The notes beneath the pieces were generated by a model. That model did not search any database. It saw only the letters and a list, made by a program, of their open reading frames with translations, and had not been told where the DNA came from. The position numbers and the translations under genes were made by a program. This document shows, in pieces, positions 1 through 7,589 of a stretch of 26,972 nt of DNA (positions within the stretch are counted from its first letter, which is position 1; each line of letters begins with the position of its first letter). This DNA is from a virus, in IMG/VR virus record IMGVR_UViG_3300046757_000757, positions 1 through 26,972 of that record; one strand, given 5' to 3'.

Positions 1-2
1 TT

Positions 3-614
3 AAAAACTTTGTTGAAGGTAAAGGATATGCTACAAGCTCAGGTGGTGTTTCAGATGCAACGAACGCAGCTAATTTTGCTGTTAACGCTGTAGGTTCAGA
101 ACCAACTACTGGTAGTTTTAATCTTGTATTAGTTGGTAGTAACACTGGTAATAATGCGGCAAGAACAGACAGCGGAGGACTTAGTTTTAATGTTGGTACT
201 CAAACGCTTAATGCTACAGCATCGTCAGCAAACTACGCTGACTTGGCAGAGAAATACGTAGGTGACGAAGCATACGAACCAGGTACTGTTGTTGTATTTG
301 GCGGCGCTGAAGAAATTACTGCTTGTACAATAAAAGGTGATCGTAAAGTAGCAGGTGTTGTATCAACTGATCCTGCATACTTAATGAACAATCAGTTAGA
401 AGGCGATACTGTTGTTCCATTAGCACTAACAGGGCGTGTTCCTTGTAAAGTAATTGGTACTGTTGCTAAAGGTGACATGCTTGTAACTAGTGCTGTTCCT
501 GGATATGCTATTGTTGATAACGATCCTAAGATGGGTACTGTAATTGGTAAGGCTGTAGGAACAAAAGAAGATGACGGCAAAGGCACTGTAGAAGTTGTAG
601 TTGGTCGCTTATAA
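3..614 (+). CDS. C-terminal part of a large virion/tail-fibre-like protein (5' truncated)
   Basis: The frame is open from the first bases of the window to the stop at 614, so only the last 203 residues are seen. The upstream part is rich in Gly, Ser, Thr and Asn, as in fibre proteins. The C-terminal module begins at YADLAEKYVGDEAYEPGTVV and runs through VVFGG, a DRKVAGVVSTDPAYLMN-type segment and a beta-rich end. From family knowledge, this module closes long structural proteins of marine T4-like phages and resembles the Peptidase_G2/IMC type of autocleaving chaperone domain. The ATG-like start near 243 that a gene finder might choose is GCA-GAG-in-frame context inside the longer frame, so a start there is not needed. 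A virion protein fits the three structural genes downstream. The exact fibre identity is unknown. Confidence 0.7.
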   Translation, partial: KNFVEGKGYATSSGGVSDATNAANFAVNAVGSEPTTGSFNLVLVGSNTGNNAARTDSGGLSFNVGTQTLNATASSANYADLAEKYVGDEAYEPGTVVVFGGAEEITACTIKGDRKVAGVVSTDPAYLMNNQLEGDTVVPLALTGRVPCKVIGTVAKGDMLVTSAVPGYAIVDNDPKMGTVIGKAVGTKEDDGKGTVEVVVGRL

Positions 615-620
615 TAAATA
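613..620 (+). promoter_or_regulatory. T4-type late promoter motif (AATAAATA)
   Basis: AATAAATA followed by C lies directly after the stop of the preceding structural gene and about 23 bases before the next ATG. A strong AGGAG lies between them. The motif matches the T4 late -10 element TATAAATA at seven of eight positions. Late use is inferred from the motif and the structural gene it precedes. Confidence 0.45.
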
Positions 621-642
621 CATGTACACAGGAGTTAAATAG

Positions 643-1377
643 ATGGCATTAAAAACAATTAATTTAGGAAATGTTGCTAACGACGGGACAGGTGACGATT
701 TAAGAGAAGCATTTGAAAAGGTTGTATTTAACTTTTCTGATTTAGATGCGAGAACTCCTGAAGCAACTACTGTAACAAATTTAGGAACAGGAAGCGGACT
801 TTACTTTGATACAAACGTAAACGATTTAAGATTTAAATCATTAATCGGCGGACAAAATGCAACACTAACATCAACAGATAATGAAATTACAATTGACGTT
901 GATGCAGGTGTAACACAGTTTATCGTTGCAGGAGACACCGGTAGTTTAACGGTAACTGAAAATACTACAGTTACTATACAGGGCGGAACTTTAGTAACTA
1001 CTACAAGAGACGGTAATAACATTAGAATTGATTCTAGTGCGTTAGGTAGTCTTTCGCAAGACCCAGCACCGCAACTAAGTGCTTCTTTAGATGCAAACGG
1101 ACAAAGTATTGGCAACATACAAACACTAACAGCAGTTAGTGTACTAGGTAATCTTACTGGTAATGTTACTGGTAATGTACATAATATTGATATTAGAGAG
1201 TTAGACTTTTATCGACAACCTAGCAATAGTTGGGACTTTGGATCTATTGGTGATGTAGCAGTTACAAATATTTACGACTTTTTATTTAAAACAGTAAACG
1301 TAGACTTCGGTGGTATTGGTACAGCATCTCCTAACATAACACTAGATGCTGGCTCAATTAATATACCGGCATTCTAA
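643..1377 (+). CDS. Small virion structural protein with NDGTGDDLREAF module
   Basis: This 244-residue protein begins with an N-terminal module (about residues 6-38) containing INLGNVANDGTGDDLREAF and then a FNFSDLD-type helix end. The rest is a Thr/Asn/Gly-rich beta-type sequence with repeated TGNVTGNV units near residue 175. From memory, the N-terminal module is common in short structural proteins of T4-like marine phages and may dock them to a tail or fibre. A related module opens the protein at 4185. An AGGAG lies 8 bases before the ATG, and a late-type motif lies before that. No enzymatic motif is seen. The virion role is inferred from composition and neighbours. Confidence 0.6.
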   Translation: MALKTINLGNVANDGTGDDLREAFEKVVFNFSDLDARTPEATTVTNLGTGSGLYFDTNVNDLRFKSLIGGQNATLTSTDNEITIDVDAGVTQFIVAGDTGSLTVTENTTVTIQGGTLVTTTRDGNNIRIDSSALGSLSQDPAPQLSASLDANGQSIGNIQTLTAVSVLGNLTGNVTGNVHNIDIRELDFYRQPSNSWDFGSIGDVAVTNIYDFLFKTVNVDFGGIGTASPNITLDAGSINIPAF

Positions 1378-1395
1378 ATAAAGGAATAACCTTGA

Positions 1396-4152
1396 ATGGC
1401 GAACATCTGGACAGTACAAAATAACCTAAGTTTAGGAACATATAACGAATCAGTATCATTAAGTGGTGCTAACGCAATTCAGTTAGCAGTTCCTGTTGGT
1501 ACTACAATAGCATTGATTAGCGGAAATATTCCCCCGGGGCTAAGAATTGACGGTACAACTCTTAGAGGTACTCCACTAGAAGTTGCAAGAGAAACAGAGT
1601 TTAAATTTGTACTAAGAGCAACACTTAATGACGAAGTTGAAGATAGAACTTTTAAAATTACGATTGTAGGAGCCGATGCTCCTGTGTGGGTTACACCAGA
1701 AGGCGAACTAGCACTTGGTAATAATGATGCATTATATGTTTTAGACTCAAGTCCAATAAACTATCAATTGCAAGCCACAGATAAAGATTTAGCAGCTGGA
1801 CAAAAATTAGAATATTTTATAGCATCAGGTGACGGACAATTACCTCCAGGTATTACATTATCATCTACGGGATTAATTAGTGGAGTTGTTGATCCAGTAT
1901 TAGCATTAGACAAATTAGCAGCTCAAGGTTATTATGATGATAACGCATACGGAGCATATGCATTTGATTTTGGTACAAGACCAGCAAACGGATATGACAG
2001 TTATTTTTATGATGTAGATACATATGACCTAAGTGTACCGACCAAATCACCTAAAAAACTTAATAGGAATTATCAATTTACTGTAAGTGTATCAGACGGT
2101 GATACAGTAGCCAAACGTAAATTTAGAATCTATGTAGTCGGCGATGACTTTTTAAGATCAGACAACACTATATTACAAATTGGTGATGCAACATTTAGTG
2201 CAGACAATACACACGTTAGAACTCCTATATGGCTAACACCAGGAAACCTTGGATACAGACGTGCAAATAATTACGTTACTTTATTTTTAGATATTGTTGA
2301 TAAAGAAACACTGTCAGGATTTGTTGGATTTACATTAGAAGATGTAAACGATGACGGTACTCCTAGTGTTATTCCTCCAGGATTAGAACTTGATAGTGCT
2401 ACTGGTGAATTAGCAGGAGTTGTTCCATATCAACCAGCGGTTACAAAAGAATACAAATTTACTGTAAATGCTGTTCGTTACGCAGCAACAGGAACAACTA
2501 CATTTGAAAATGTAGATATTGTTATACACGATAATGCTGTAAAAGGTGACACAGTAATCAAGATTAAAAAGAACGATAGACTTCTTGATTTATTAGATCA
2601 AACTATTACTATTAAAGGGCAAACATATTTAATAACAGAAGTTAATAATGCTATATTAGCATTTGACACTATCACTATTAATAGACCTTTAGAAACATAT
2701 ACAAGAGCAGGTCTTGTGTTTACAGAAGAACTTACTGATAGCACAACTAGTACTCTTGAAGCAAATAAAAAGAAAACATTTACAGTAACATTACTAGGCG
2801 AAGTTGATTCAACTATTACATGGTTATCTGATAGTAAGTTAGGTATCATCGGAGCAAACTATACTAGTGTATTTGCTGTTAAGGCTAAAACATCTGTACC
2901 AAATGCTGTTATAAGATATACTTTAACTAGTGGTAGATTGCCGCCCGGACTTACACTTGCACTTGATGGTGAAATATTTGGTAAGGTAAGACAGTTTGGT
3001 GAAAACTATTATAGATCTTTTTGGAAATCAGGAAGGGTATATAACGCCGGAGATGTTGTAAGTTATAATGGAAACTTATATCTTGGAAATAGTACACACA
3101 CCGCAAGTGGATCTTTTAGTACTGATTTAACTACTAAATGGGAACCTTACAAATTTGTTAAATCAGGATTGCCAACTTTTGATTCTGGTGAGTTAGTATT
3201 TGATGGAGACAGTACAACTGTTGATAAATCTTATACATTTACAGTTAACGCACAAGACCAATTTGGATTTAGTGCAATAACAAAATCATTTACTATTAAT
3301 GTTGACGATCCAAATGATTTTGTATACAGTAATTTAATTGTACAACCAATGATGAAAGAATCACAAAAAGCACTCTTTAATAACTTTATTAGTGATCCTA
3401 CTATCTTTACTCCGGGTGATATTTATAGACCAAGTGACATACAGTTTGGTATACAGAACCAAATTAAAATGTTAGTGTATGCAGGAATTGAAACTAAGTT
3501 TATACAAGACTATGTTGCAGCTGCTTCTAAAAATCATAAACGCAAAAAATTTAAATTTGGTAGTATAAACTCGGCTATTGCAAAAATACCAGGTACAAAT
3601 GATTCAGTATACGAAGTTGTATATGTAAATGTAATTGACCCAGCGGATACTAACAAAGGTGTTGTTAGAGAAAGTATAAAAATTAAAACTAACAATGCAC
3701 TTAAAATTAATCAATCAAATTTTGAAACACAGGATAACTCATCAGGAACAATAGATGAAAACAGTGATAGATTTAGACCTAAGACTAATCCTATAGATAT
3801 AAGCAGTGATGCTGTCAAAATTAGTGAAAATTTAGATAATAAACGATACATAAGTAACATAACGAATATGAGAAACCAACTTGCTAGAGTCGGTGTTTCA
3901 GATGGGAACTTCTTACCATTATGGATGAGAACCCCACAAGAGAACAGTATTGAAGAACTAGGATATATTACAGCAGTTCCGTTGTGTTATTGTAAGCCTG
4001 GTCAAAGTGCTGACATAATTATAAACATTAAAAACAGTGGATTTGACTTTAGCACATTAGAGTTTGAAGTTGATAGATATGTAATTGATTCAACTAAAGG
4101 TAATAGTGAGGAACAATACATCCTTTTCGCAAACTACGAGTTTAATATTTAA
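1396..4152 (+). CDS. Large virion protein with Ig-like (He_PIG) repeats and a CBM-like insert
   Basis: This 918-residue protein has at least four PPGL/PPGI units typical of putative Ig (He_PIG) domains: near residues 45 (IPPGLRIDGTTLRGTP), 149 (LPPGITLSSTGLISG), 326 (IPPGLELDSATGELAG) and 515 (LPPGLTLALDGEIFG). Cadherin-like strands such as YQFTVSVSDGD separate them. Around residues 540-582 is a compact WKSGRVYNAGDVVSYNGNLY segment ending in KWEPY, which looks like a carbohydrate-binding CBM5/12-type fold. The last 270 residues form a different domain with a TPGDIYRPSDIQFGIQNQ motif, which I recall from large structural proteins of T4-like cyanophages. The protein probably sits on the tail or capsid surface and may bind cell-surface glycans (inference). 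It lies between two smaller virion genes in the same direction. Confidence 0.7.
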   Translation: MANIWTVQNNLSLGTYNESVSLSGANAIQLAVPVGTTIALISGNIPPGLRIDGTTLRGTPLEVARETEFKFVLRATLNDEVEDRTFKITIVGADAPVWVTPEGELALGNNDALYVLDSSPINYQLQATDKDLAAGQKLEYFIASGDGQLPPGITLSSTGLISGVVDPVLALDKLAAQGYYDDNAYGAYAFDFGTRPANGYDSYFYDVDTYDLSVPTKSPKKLNRNYQFTVSVSDGDTVAKRKFRIYVVGDDFLRSDNTILQIGDATFSADNTHVRTPIWLTPGNLGYRRANNYVTLFLDIVDKETLSGFVGFTLEDVNDDGTPSVIPPGLELDSATGELAGVVPYQPAVTKEYKFTVNAVRYAATGTTTFENVDIVIHDNAVKGDTVIKIKKNDRLLDLLDQTITIKGQTYLITEVNNAILAFDTITINRPLETYTRAGLVFTEELTDSTTSTLEANKKKTFTVTLLGEVDSTITWLSDSKLGIIGANYTSVFAVKAKTSVPNAVIRYTLTSGRLPPGLTLALDGEIFGKVRQFGENYYRSFWKSGRVYNAGDVVSYNGNLYLGNSTHTASGSFSTDLTTKWEPYKFVKSGLPTFDSGELVFDGDSTTVDKSYTFTVNAQDQFGFSAITKSFTINVDDPNDFVYSNLIVQPMMKESQKALFNNFISDPTIFTPGDIYRPSDIQFGIQNQIKMLVYAGIETKFIQDYVAAASKNHKRKKFKFGSINSAIAKIPGTNDSVYEVVYVNVIDPADTNKGVVRESIKIKTNNALKINQSNFETQDNSSGTIDENSDRFRPKTNPIDISSDAVKISENLDNKRYISNITNMRNQLARVGVSDGNFLPLWMRTPQENSIEELGYITAVPLCYCKPGQSADIIINIKNSGFDFSTLEFEVDRYVIDSTKGNSEEQYILFANYEFNI

Positions 4153-4156
4153 TAAC

Positions 4157-4164
4157 GATAAATA
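4157..4164 (+). promoter_or_regulatory. T4-type late promoter motif (GATAAATA)
   Basis: GATAAATAG lies in the short gap after the 918-residue gene and ahead of the virion gene at 4185. It is followed by AGGAG at 4170-4174. It matches seven of eight bases of the T4 late -10 element. Confidence 0.5.
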
Positions 4165-4184
4165 GTTGTAGGAGAACATAAAAC

Positions 4185-4811
4185 ATGGCAAGTAATATAA
4201 CCAACGCAAATATAGACGCTGACTTTCCGATAGCAGGTCAGGATAACGATAGCCAAGGCTTTCGTGATAACTTTAGTGAAATTAAAACAGGCTTAGGTAC
4301 AGCGGCTACAGAAATAACATCTTTGCAAACAACTACTGCAAAGTTAAATGCAAACAATACTTTTTACGATAGTGAAAATGCTGTTCCAGTTGAATTAATT
4401 AATCCGAGATTAAGAGAAATTACTAAAACATATCATCAAACAGGTTCTCAAGGTAGTGCTCAACAAGTATCACCGTTTGATGTTTCTTTTTCAGGTATTG
4501 AAGGCGGACATTATCATAAAATTACAGTTGGTGCAGTATCGCCAAGTGTTAGTGCAAACATGACAGTAAATGTTAGTGGTTGGCCAGCATCAGGTGAATA
4601 TGCTGAAATGCGTTGTGAAATTTTTGCTCAATCAGGACATGCTATAACAGTTACTTGGGCAGCAGGCTTAGGTAGCGTTTTAAAAACTGACGGTAATGCA
4701 ATATGGGATTCATTTGTTGTTAACAGTTCAGCTAATCCGCACATTGTTGATTTTTGGACAACAGACGGCGGTAATACTGTATATGGCAGATATCTAGGAC
4801 AATATTCTTAA
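4185..4811 (+). CDS. Small virion structural protein with DNDSQGFRDNF module
   Basis: This 208-residue protein opens with a segment containing FPIAGQDNDSQGFRDNFSEI (about residues 14-33) and a short helical stretch, LGTAATEITSLQTTTAKLN. A beta-rich domain follows, with conserved-looking GGHYHKITVGAVSPS and ITVTWAAGLGSVLKTDG segments. The N-terminal pattern parallels NDGTGDDLREAFEKVVFNF in the gene at 643, which suggests a shared assembly or docking module. AGGAG precedes the ATG by 10 bases and a late promoter motif lies just upstream. No catalytic residues are seen. A virion role is likely; tail or fibre accessory protein is an inference. Confidence 0.6.
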   Translation: MASNITNANIDADFPIAGQDNDSQGFRDNFSEIKTGLGTAATEITSLQTTTAKLNANNTFYDSENAVPVELINPRLREITKTYHQTGSQGSAQQVSPFDVSFSGIEGGHYHKITVGAVSPSVSANMTVNVSGWPASGEYAEMRCEIFAQSGHAITVTWAAGLGSVLKTDGNAIWDSFVVNSSANPHIVDFWTTDGGNTVYGRYLGQYS

Positions 4812-4813
4812 GA

Positions 4814-5041
4814 ATGACACACCCTCTAACAAAAGTTGGAACATTAAAAGATAACGAGTTAGAAGATAAAATTATTGATCTAAGTTCTCGTTATTGGAAA
4901 ACAACTAATCCAGAAGTACAACAACAAATCATGCTAATTCTTGATGATTATAGACAAGAACTTAGTACTCGTCGTGCAAAACAGCAAATTAAAGAACAAA
5001 ATGGCGAAAATGATCTTGACAATTTAATTAATATCAGTTAA
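4814..5041 (+). CDS. Conserved small unknown protein (helical)
   Basis: This 75-residue protein is charged and mostly helical. A short LTKVGTLKDNELEDKIIDL segment is followed by an amphipathic helix with many Gln, Arg and Lys residues (QQQIMLILDDYRQELSTRRA). It resembles small helical unknowns that I recall from T4-like marine phages. It begins 3 bases after the preceding stop, so it is probably translated from the same mRNA. No clear Shine-Dalgarno site is visible. No function is known. Confidence 0.6.
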   Translation: MTHPLTKVGTLKDNELEDKIIDLSSRYWKTTNPEVQQQIMLILDDYRQELSTRRAKQQIKEQNGENDLDNLINIS

Positions 5042-5050
5042 ACTGTATAC

Positions 5051-5581
5051 ATGCTTATGAAAACTGACGAACTCGGTATACCACGATTCTCTAACAAAGA
5101 TTTAGTCGATATGATCTATACAGGTCATGTGGATAAAGTCCATGTGGTTTTGTGCGATGCAAACGACGATGTAGATAAGTTTAATAAGGCTATGGAAGAA
5201 CAAGGCCTCAACAAACTACAAAAGTATATTCCATTAGAAGTAGATCAACAGACTTTTGACGGTGTATGTCAAAGTGAATGGTTTATGCCTGATGAATACA
5301 AAGACATTAATGTATATGAATATGTACTAGGCAAAGCAGAAACACCCTGCCCACAACACGTACAAGATCGTATATGGGAAGAAATGGAAGCATATGGCGA
5401 ACGTGATATGCACAATTTATTACGCTATATGATCTATCTAGTAGACTTTATGCGTGAAAATGATATTGTATGGGGTGTAGGTAGAGGTAGTTCTGTAGCA
5501 AGTTATGTGTTATACTTAATAGGCGTACACAAGATCAATTCAATTCAGTTTGACCTGGATTGGCGCGAGTTCCTTAGATAA
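5051..5581 (+). CDS. DnaE (DNA polymerase III alpha)-like palm fragment
   Basis: This is a 176-residue protein. Residues about 105-176 match the palm region of bacterial DNA polymerase III alpha: an ERDMHNLLRYMIYLVDFMRE helix, then VGRGSSVASYVLYLIGV (residues 143-159), then FDLDWREFLR at the C-terminus. In full DnaE the GRGS segment binds the incoming nucleotide's phosphates and is followed by FERFLNPER and the catalytic PDFDIDF motif. This protein ends exactly at the equivalent of ERFL and lacks the catalytic Asp motif, so it cannot be a polymerase on its own. Residues 1-100 are not recognised. I recall similar short proteins annotated as Pol III alpha in T4-like marine phages. ATG 5057 is an alternative start; neither has a clear ribosome site. 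Confidence 0.65.
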   Translation: MLMKTDELGIPRFSNKDLVDMIYTGHVDKVHVVLCDANDDVDKFNKAMEEQGLNKLQKYIPLEVDQQTFDGVCQSEWFMPDEYKDINVYEYVLGKAETPCPQHVQDRIWEEMEAYGERDMHNLLRYMIYLVDFMRENDIVWGVGRGSSVASYVLYLIGVHKINSIQFDLDWREFLR

Positions 5582-5584
5582 ATA
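5577..5584 (+). promoter_or_regulatory. T4-type late promoter motif (GATAAATA)
   Basis: GATAAATAC spans the stop codon of the DnaE-like gene and is followed by AGGAG at 5595-5599 and ATG at 5607. It fits a late promoter with a leader of about 17 bases. Confidence 0.5.
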
Positions 5585-5606
5585 CGTATATAATAGGAGA
5601 ATTATT

Positions 5607-6020
5607 ATGGCAATGAATAAAAACGTAAACAAAGTTTATAAGACTATGAAAGGTAAAACCATAGACTTAGAACTTTTAAGACAAAAAAATGAAATGACTC
5701 CGGCAGTTGGTAATGCTAGAGTTAATGCACGTGGCGACGAATTAGGCCCAGGCGGCAAAATTATACGTAAAAAAGAAGATGTACTTAGAGATTACTATGC
5801 AGATAATCCAGCAACTGTACCTGACGAAAGTGTAGGAAAAATTGTTGCAGATGAACCTGCGGCAGTAGAAGAATCAACATCTAAGCCTAAAACAACTAGA
5901 GCTCAAAAGAAAGCAGCATCTAAAGAAGTAGTAAATGAACCTACTGAAGCTGAACTTGCTGAGTTTGACGATGATTGGGTAGAAGATGATGATGGCAATT
6001 TTGTTAAAAAAGGTGACTAA
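5607..6020 (+). CDS. Probable late/virion protein with acidic C-terminus
   Basis: This 137-residue protein starts at ATG 5607, 7 bases after a strong AGGAG and just behind a late promoter motif. The same frame stays open upstream to 5550, but an extended start would overlap the DnaE-like gene and has no ribosome site. The N-terminal half is basic, with a conserved-looking NKVYKTMKGKTIDLELLRQK segment and a GDELGPGGKIIRKKEDVLRD segment. The middle is Ala/Lys/Pro/Glu-rich and probably disordered. The end is strongly acidic (FDDDWVEDDDGNF). I recall related proteins in T4-like marine phages, but the function is not known to me. Late expression suggests a virion or assembly role. Confidence 0.6.
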   Translation: MAMNKNVNKVYKTMKGKTIDLELLRQKNEMTPAVGNARVNARGDELGPGGKIIRKKEDVLRDYYADNPATVPDESVGKIVADEPAAVEESTSKPKTTRAQKKAASKEVVNEPTEAELAEFDDDWVEDDDGNFVKKGD

Positions 6021-6466
6021 TGTCTGAATATATTGATTATGACCGATTAACACAAGGTCAAAAAGGTGTCAAAATGACACACAAGGGGAAGCCTAGAGCA
6101 ATAGGCAATCGTGTACTTGTTACTGGTATGGACTTTGGTGAACAAAAAACTGAAGGCGGAATTATTATTGCAAGTGACGATGGTAAAACTAGAGGCATCT
6201 ATCCTCGCTGGGGCCAAGTATATTCAAAAGGCCCAAAGAACAAAGATGTCTACAATGTAGGACAATGGGTTCTAGTCGAACACGGTCGATGGACTAGAAG
6301 TTTTGAATGCGACACTGGCGAAGAAGTTTTAGTACTTAGAATGGTCGAAGCAGAAAGTGTGCTAGGCTATGCAGATGAGAAACCAAATGACTTACGTCTA
6401 GGTGAAGAATACAGTGACGGTCCAGACACCGTTGACCCACAATCGTTTATACCAGAAAAGGACTAG
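6020..6466 (+). CDS. 31: GroES/gp31-like co-chaperonin
   Basis: This 148-residue protein has the GroES fold pattern. AIGNRVLVTGM (residues 27-37) matches the first strand. KTEGGIIIASDDGKTRG (43-59) matches the mobile loop that binds GroEL. RWGQVYSKGPKNKDVYNVGQ (63-82) and then WVLVEHGRWTRSF match the later strands, and EEVLVLRMVEAESVLGY matches the C-terminal part. It is longer than GroES (about 97 residues) through N-terminal and C-terminal extensions, as in T4 gp31, which replaces GroES for folding the major capsid protein. The gene overlaps the preceding stop by one base (TAATG), so it is translationally coupled to the probable virion gene. It would cap the host GroEL ring in the cytoplasm. 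Confidence 0.75.
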   Translation: MSEYIDYDRLTQGQKGVKMTHKGKPRAIGNRVLVTGMDFGEQKTEGGIIIASDDGKTRGIYPRWGQVYSKGPKNKDVYNVGQWVLVEHGRWTRSFECDTGEEVLVLRMVEAESVLGYADEKPNDLRLGEEYSDGPDTVDPQSFIPEKD

Positions 6467-6469
6467 TAA

Positions 6470-6775
6470 ATGAACTACGTAGAAAAAATTGCCGAATGGC
6501 ATCATGACCGTAATTTAATTGACGGAAGTACTGATAAAGATCAGTATATGAAGTTGATACAAGAAGCAGGTGAACTAAGTGATAACATCTGCAAAGGAAA
6601 AGATATTCGTGACGATATTGGAGACATGATGGTTGTACTAATTAACATCATGACTAGAAACGGTATTACAATGGAAGAATGTCTTTCCGTAGCCTATGAC
6701 GATATTAAAGATCGTAAAGGAATGATGGTAGACGGTGTGTTTATTAAAGAAGCAGATCTAACCAAACTTTCTTAA
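6470..6775 (+). CDS. mazG: MazG-like nucleotide pyrophosphohydrolase
   Basis: This 101-residue, all-helical protein carries the MazG metal-binding pattern. KLIQEAGELSDNI (residues 28-40) supplies E32 and E35, and IRDDIGDMMVVLINI (46-60) supplies D49 and D52. The family hydrolyses (d)NTPs to monophosphates. Phage members have been proposed to recycle host nucleotides or lower ppGpp, but substrates differ and cannot be read here. It has the single-domain length common in marine phages. It begins 3 bases after the co-chaperonin stop and ends before a sigma70-type promoter, so it is probably the last gene of the preceding transcript. Confidence 0.75.
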   Translation: MNYVEKIAEWHHDRNLIDGSTDKDQYMKLIQEAGELSDNICKGKDIRDDIGDMMVVLINIMTRNGITMEECLSVAYDDIKDRKGMMVDGVFIKEADLTKLS

Positions 6776-6794
6776 ATAATTCTTCCAAAAGAAC

Positions 6795-6823
6795 TTGACT
6801 CTTTAATGCTTATACAGTATAAT
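6795..6823 (+). promoter_or_regulatory. Sigma70-type promoter (TTGACT-17-TATAAT)
   Basis: The -35 TTGACT is at 6795-6800 and the -10 TATAAT at 6818-6823, with a 17-base spacer. Eleven of twelve consensus bases match. It lies in the short gap after mazG and would start RNA near 6830, just before an AAGGAG site and ATG 6846. It probably drives the small membrane gene and the exonuclease using host RNA polymerase. Confidence 0.65.
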
Positions 6824-6833
6824 GTAAGCATTA
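6804..6833 (+). promoter_or_regulatory. Palindrome overlapping the promoter (possible operator)
   Basis: TAATGCTTA (6804-6812) and TAAGCATTA (6825-6833) are perfect 9-base inverted repeats whose centres are 21 bases apart, about two helical turns. They enclose the -10 box and reach past the expected start point. This geometry suits a dimeric repressor. The repeat could instead fold as a 5' leader hairpin, but most of it would not be transcribed. Confidence 0.4.
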
Positions 6834-6845
6834 AGGAGTTTTTTT

Positions 6846-7007
6846 ATGAAATTACCAACACAACTAACAGGTTTGGGTACAATGGGGTTAACCGGAATTG
6901 TATTAATGTACCTGCATATTACTGGATCATTAATAGGATGGGCTTGGCCTATTTTATACCTGTTTTTAATTATTGGCGGAATTGGCCAGGAGAATACTAA
7001 AAAATGA
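6846..7007 (+). CDS. Tiny membrane protein (53 aa)
   Basis: This 53-residue ORF starts at ATG 6846 behind AAGGAG (6832-6837) and a sigma70-type promoter. It ends with a TGA that overlaps the next gene's ATG (ATGA at 7004-7007). The sequence is hydrophobic from about residue 14 to 46 (GLTGIVLMYLHITGSLIGWA, then WPILYLFLIIGGIG), enough for two short membrane segments, and closes with a polar QENTKK tail. The placement between a good promoter and a coupled gene supports it being real. Its function is unknown; a role in membrane modification or early takeover is only a guess. Confidence 0.6.
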   Translation: MKLPTQLTGLGTMGLTGIVLMYLHITGSLIGWAWPILYLFLIIGGIGQENTKK

Positions 7008-7540
7008 GCATACATGCTTCTATTGACCTTGAAACAATTGACACAAAACCAAGTGCTACAGTTTTAAGTTTAGGTGGCGTTAAGTTTGATCCTAAATCAA
7101 ACGACGAACCACATTCAGAGTTTTATATTAAAATTTGCATTGAAGATCAAGATAAGTTAGGTCGTAGTGCAAGTGATGACACAATAGAGTGGTGGGGTAA
7201 ACAAGATGAACAGATACGTAACGAAGCATTTGATCAAACCGGAGCCGTCAGCGTAGATGAGGCTTTAAAACAGATTAGCAAGTTTAGTGTTGGTGTTGAT
7301 ACATTTTGGGGACAAGGATATGGTTTTGACTATACCATTATGGAAGACATGTTCCGCCAAGGCGGAAGACCTATTCCGTGGAACTTCTGGCAAATACGGG
7401 ATTCTAGAACACTTTTTGGGTGTTGTAAACAAGATCCACGTAAAGCAATACAAAACGATTTACACAATGCATTAGCAGATGCTTACTATCAATCAAAAGC
7501 AATCCAGGTTGCTTACAAAGAATTAAACATTGAGCGTTGA
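7004..7540 (+). CDS. dexA: DexA-like 3'-5' exonuclease (DEDDh)
   Basis: This 178-residue protein has the DnaQ-fold exonuclease pattern. SIDLETID near the N-terminus gives D8 and E10, GFDYTIMEDMF gives D109, and DLHNALADAYYQ gives H154 and D159. Together these form a complete DEDDh active site. Overall length and the early TVLSLGGVKFDP strand fit the T4 DexA/Rv2179c-like group. Such enzymes degrade single-stranded DNA or RNA ends from 3' to 5'. The ATG overlaps the stop of the tiny membrane gene, so the two are translationally coupled from the promoter at 6795. The stop codon itself overlaps the -35 box of the next promoter. Confidence 0.75.
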   Translation: MSIHASIDLETIDTKPSATVLSLGGVKFDPKSNDEPHSEFYIKICIEDQDKLGRSASDDTIEWWGKQDEQIRNEAFDQTGAVSVDEALKQISKFSVGVDTFWGQGYGFDYTIMEDMFRQGGRPIPWNFWQIRDSRTLFGCCKQDPRKAIQNDLHNALADAYYQSKAIQVAYKELNIER

Positions 7541-7565
7541 CAAATCATATAAAAAATGTTAAAAT
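7537..7565 (+). promoter_or_regulatory. Sigma70-type promoter (TTGACA-17-TAAAAT)
   Basis: A perfect -35 TTGACA (7537-7542) overlaps the exonuclease stop codon. The -10 TAAAAT (7560-7565) follows after 17 bases. RNA would start near 7572, just before GGAG (7580-7583) and the TTG start of the clamp loader gene. It probably drives the coupled run of genes up to thyX. Confidence 0.6.
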
Positions 7566-7589
7566 AATAGAAACAATACGGAGAAGAAC

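Noticed and set aside
5016-5044. TTGACA-17-TAAACT before the DnaE-like gene
   Set aside because: The -10 matches only four of six bases, and the predicted start would fall on the ATG. Kept as chance in AT-rich DNA.
6775-6797. Terminator after mazG (TTCTT/AAGAA hairpin)
   Set aside because: The stem is only 5 A/T-rich pairs and there is no T-run after it.
6806-7000. 64-residue + frame ORF over the small membrane gene
   Set aside because: It starts upstream of the promoter -10 box and has no ribosome site. The 6846 frame has promoter, AAGGAG and coupling.
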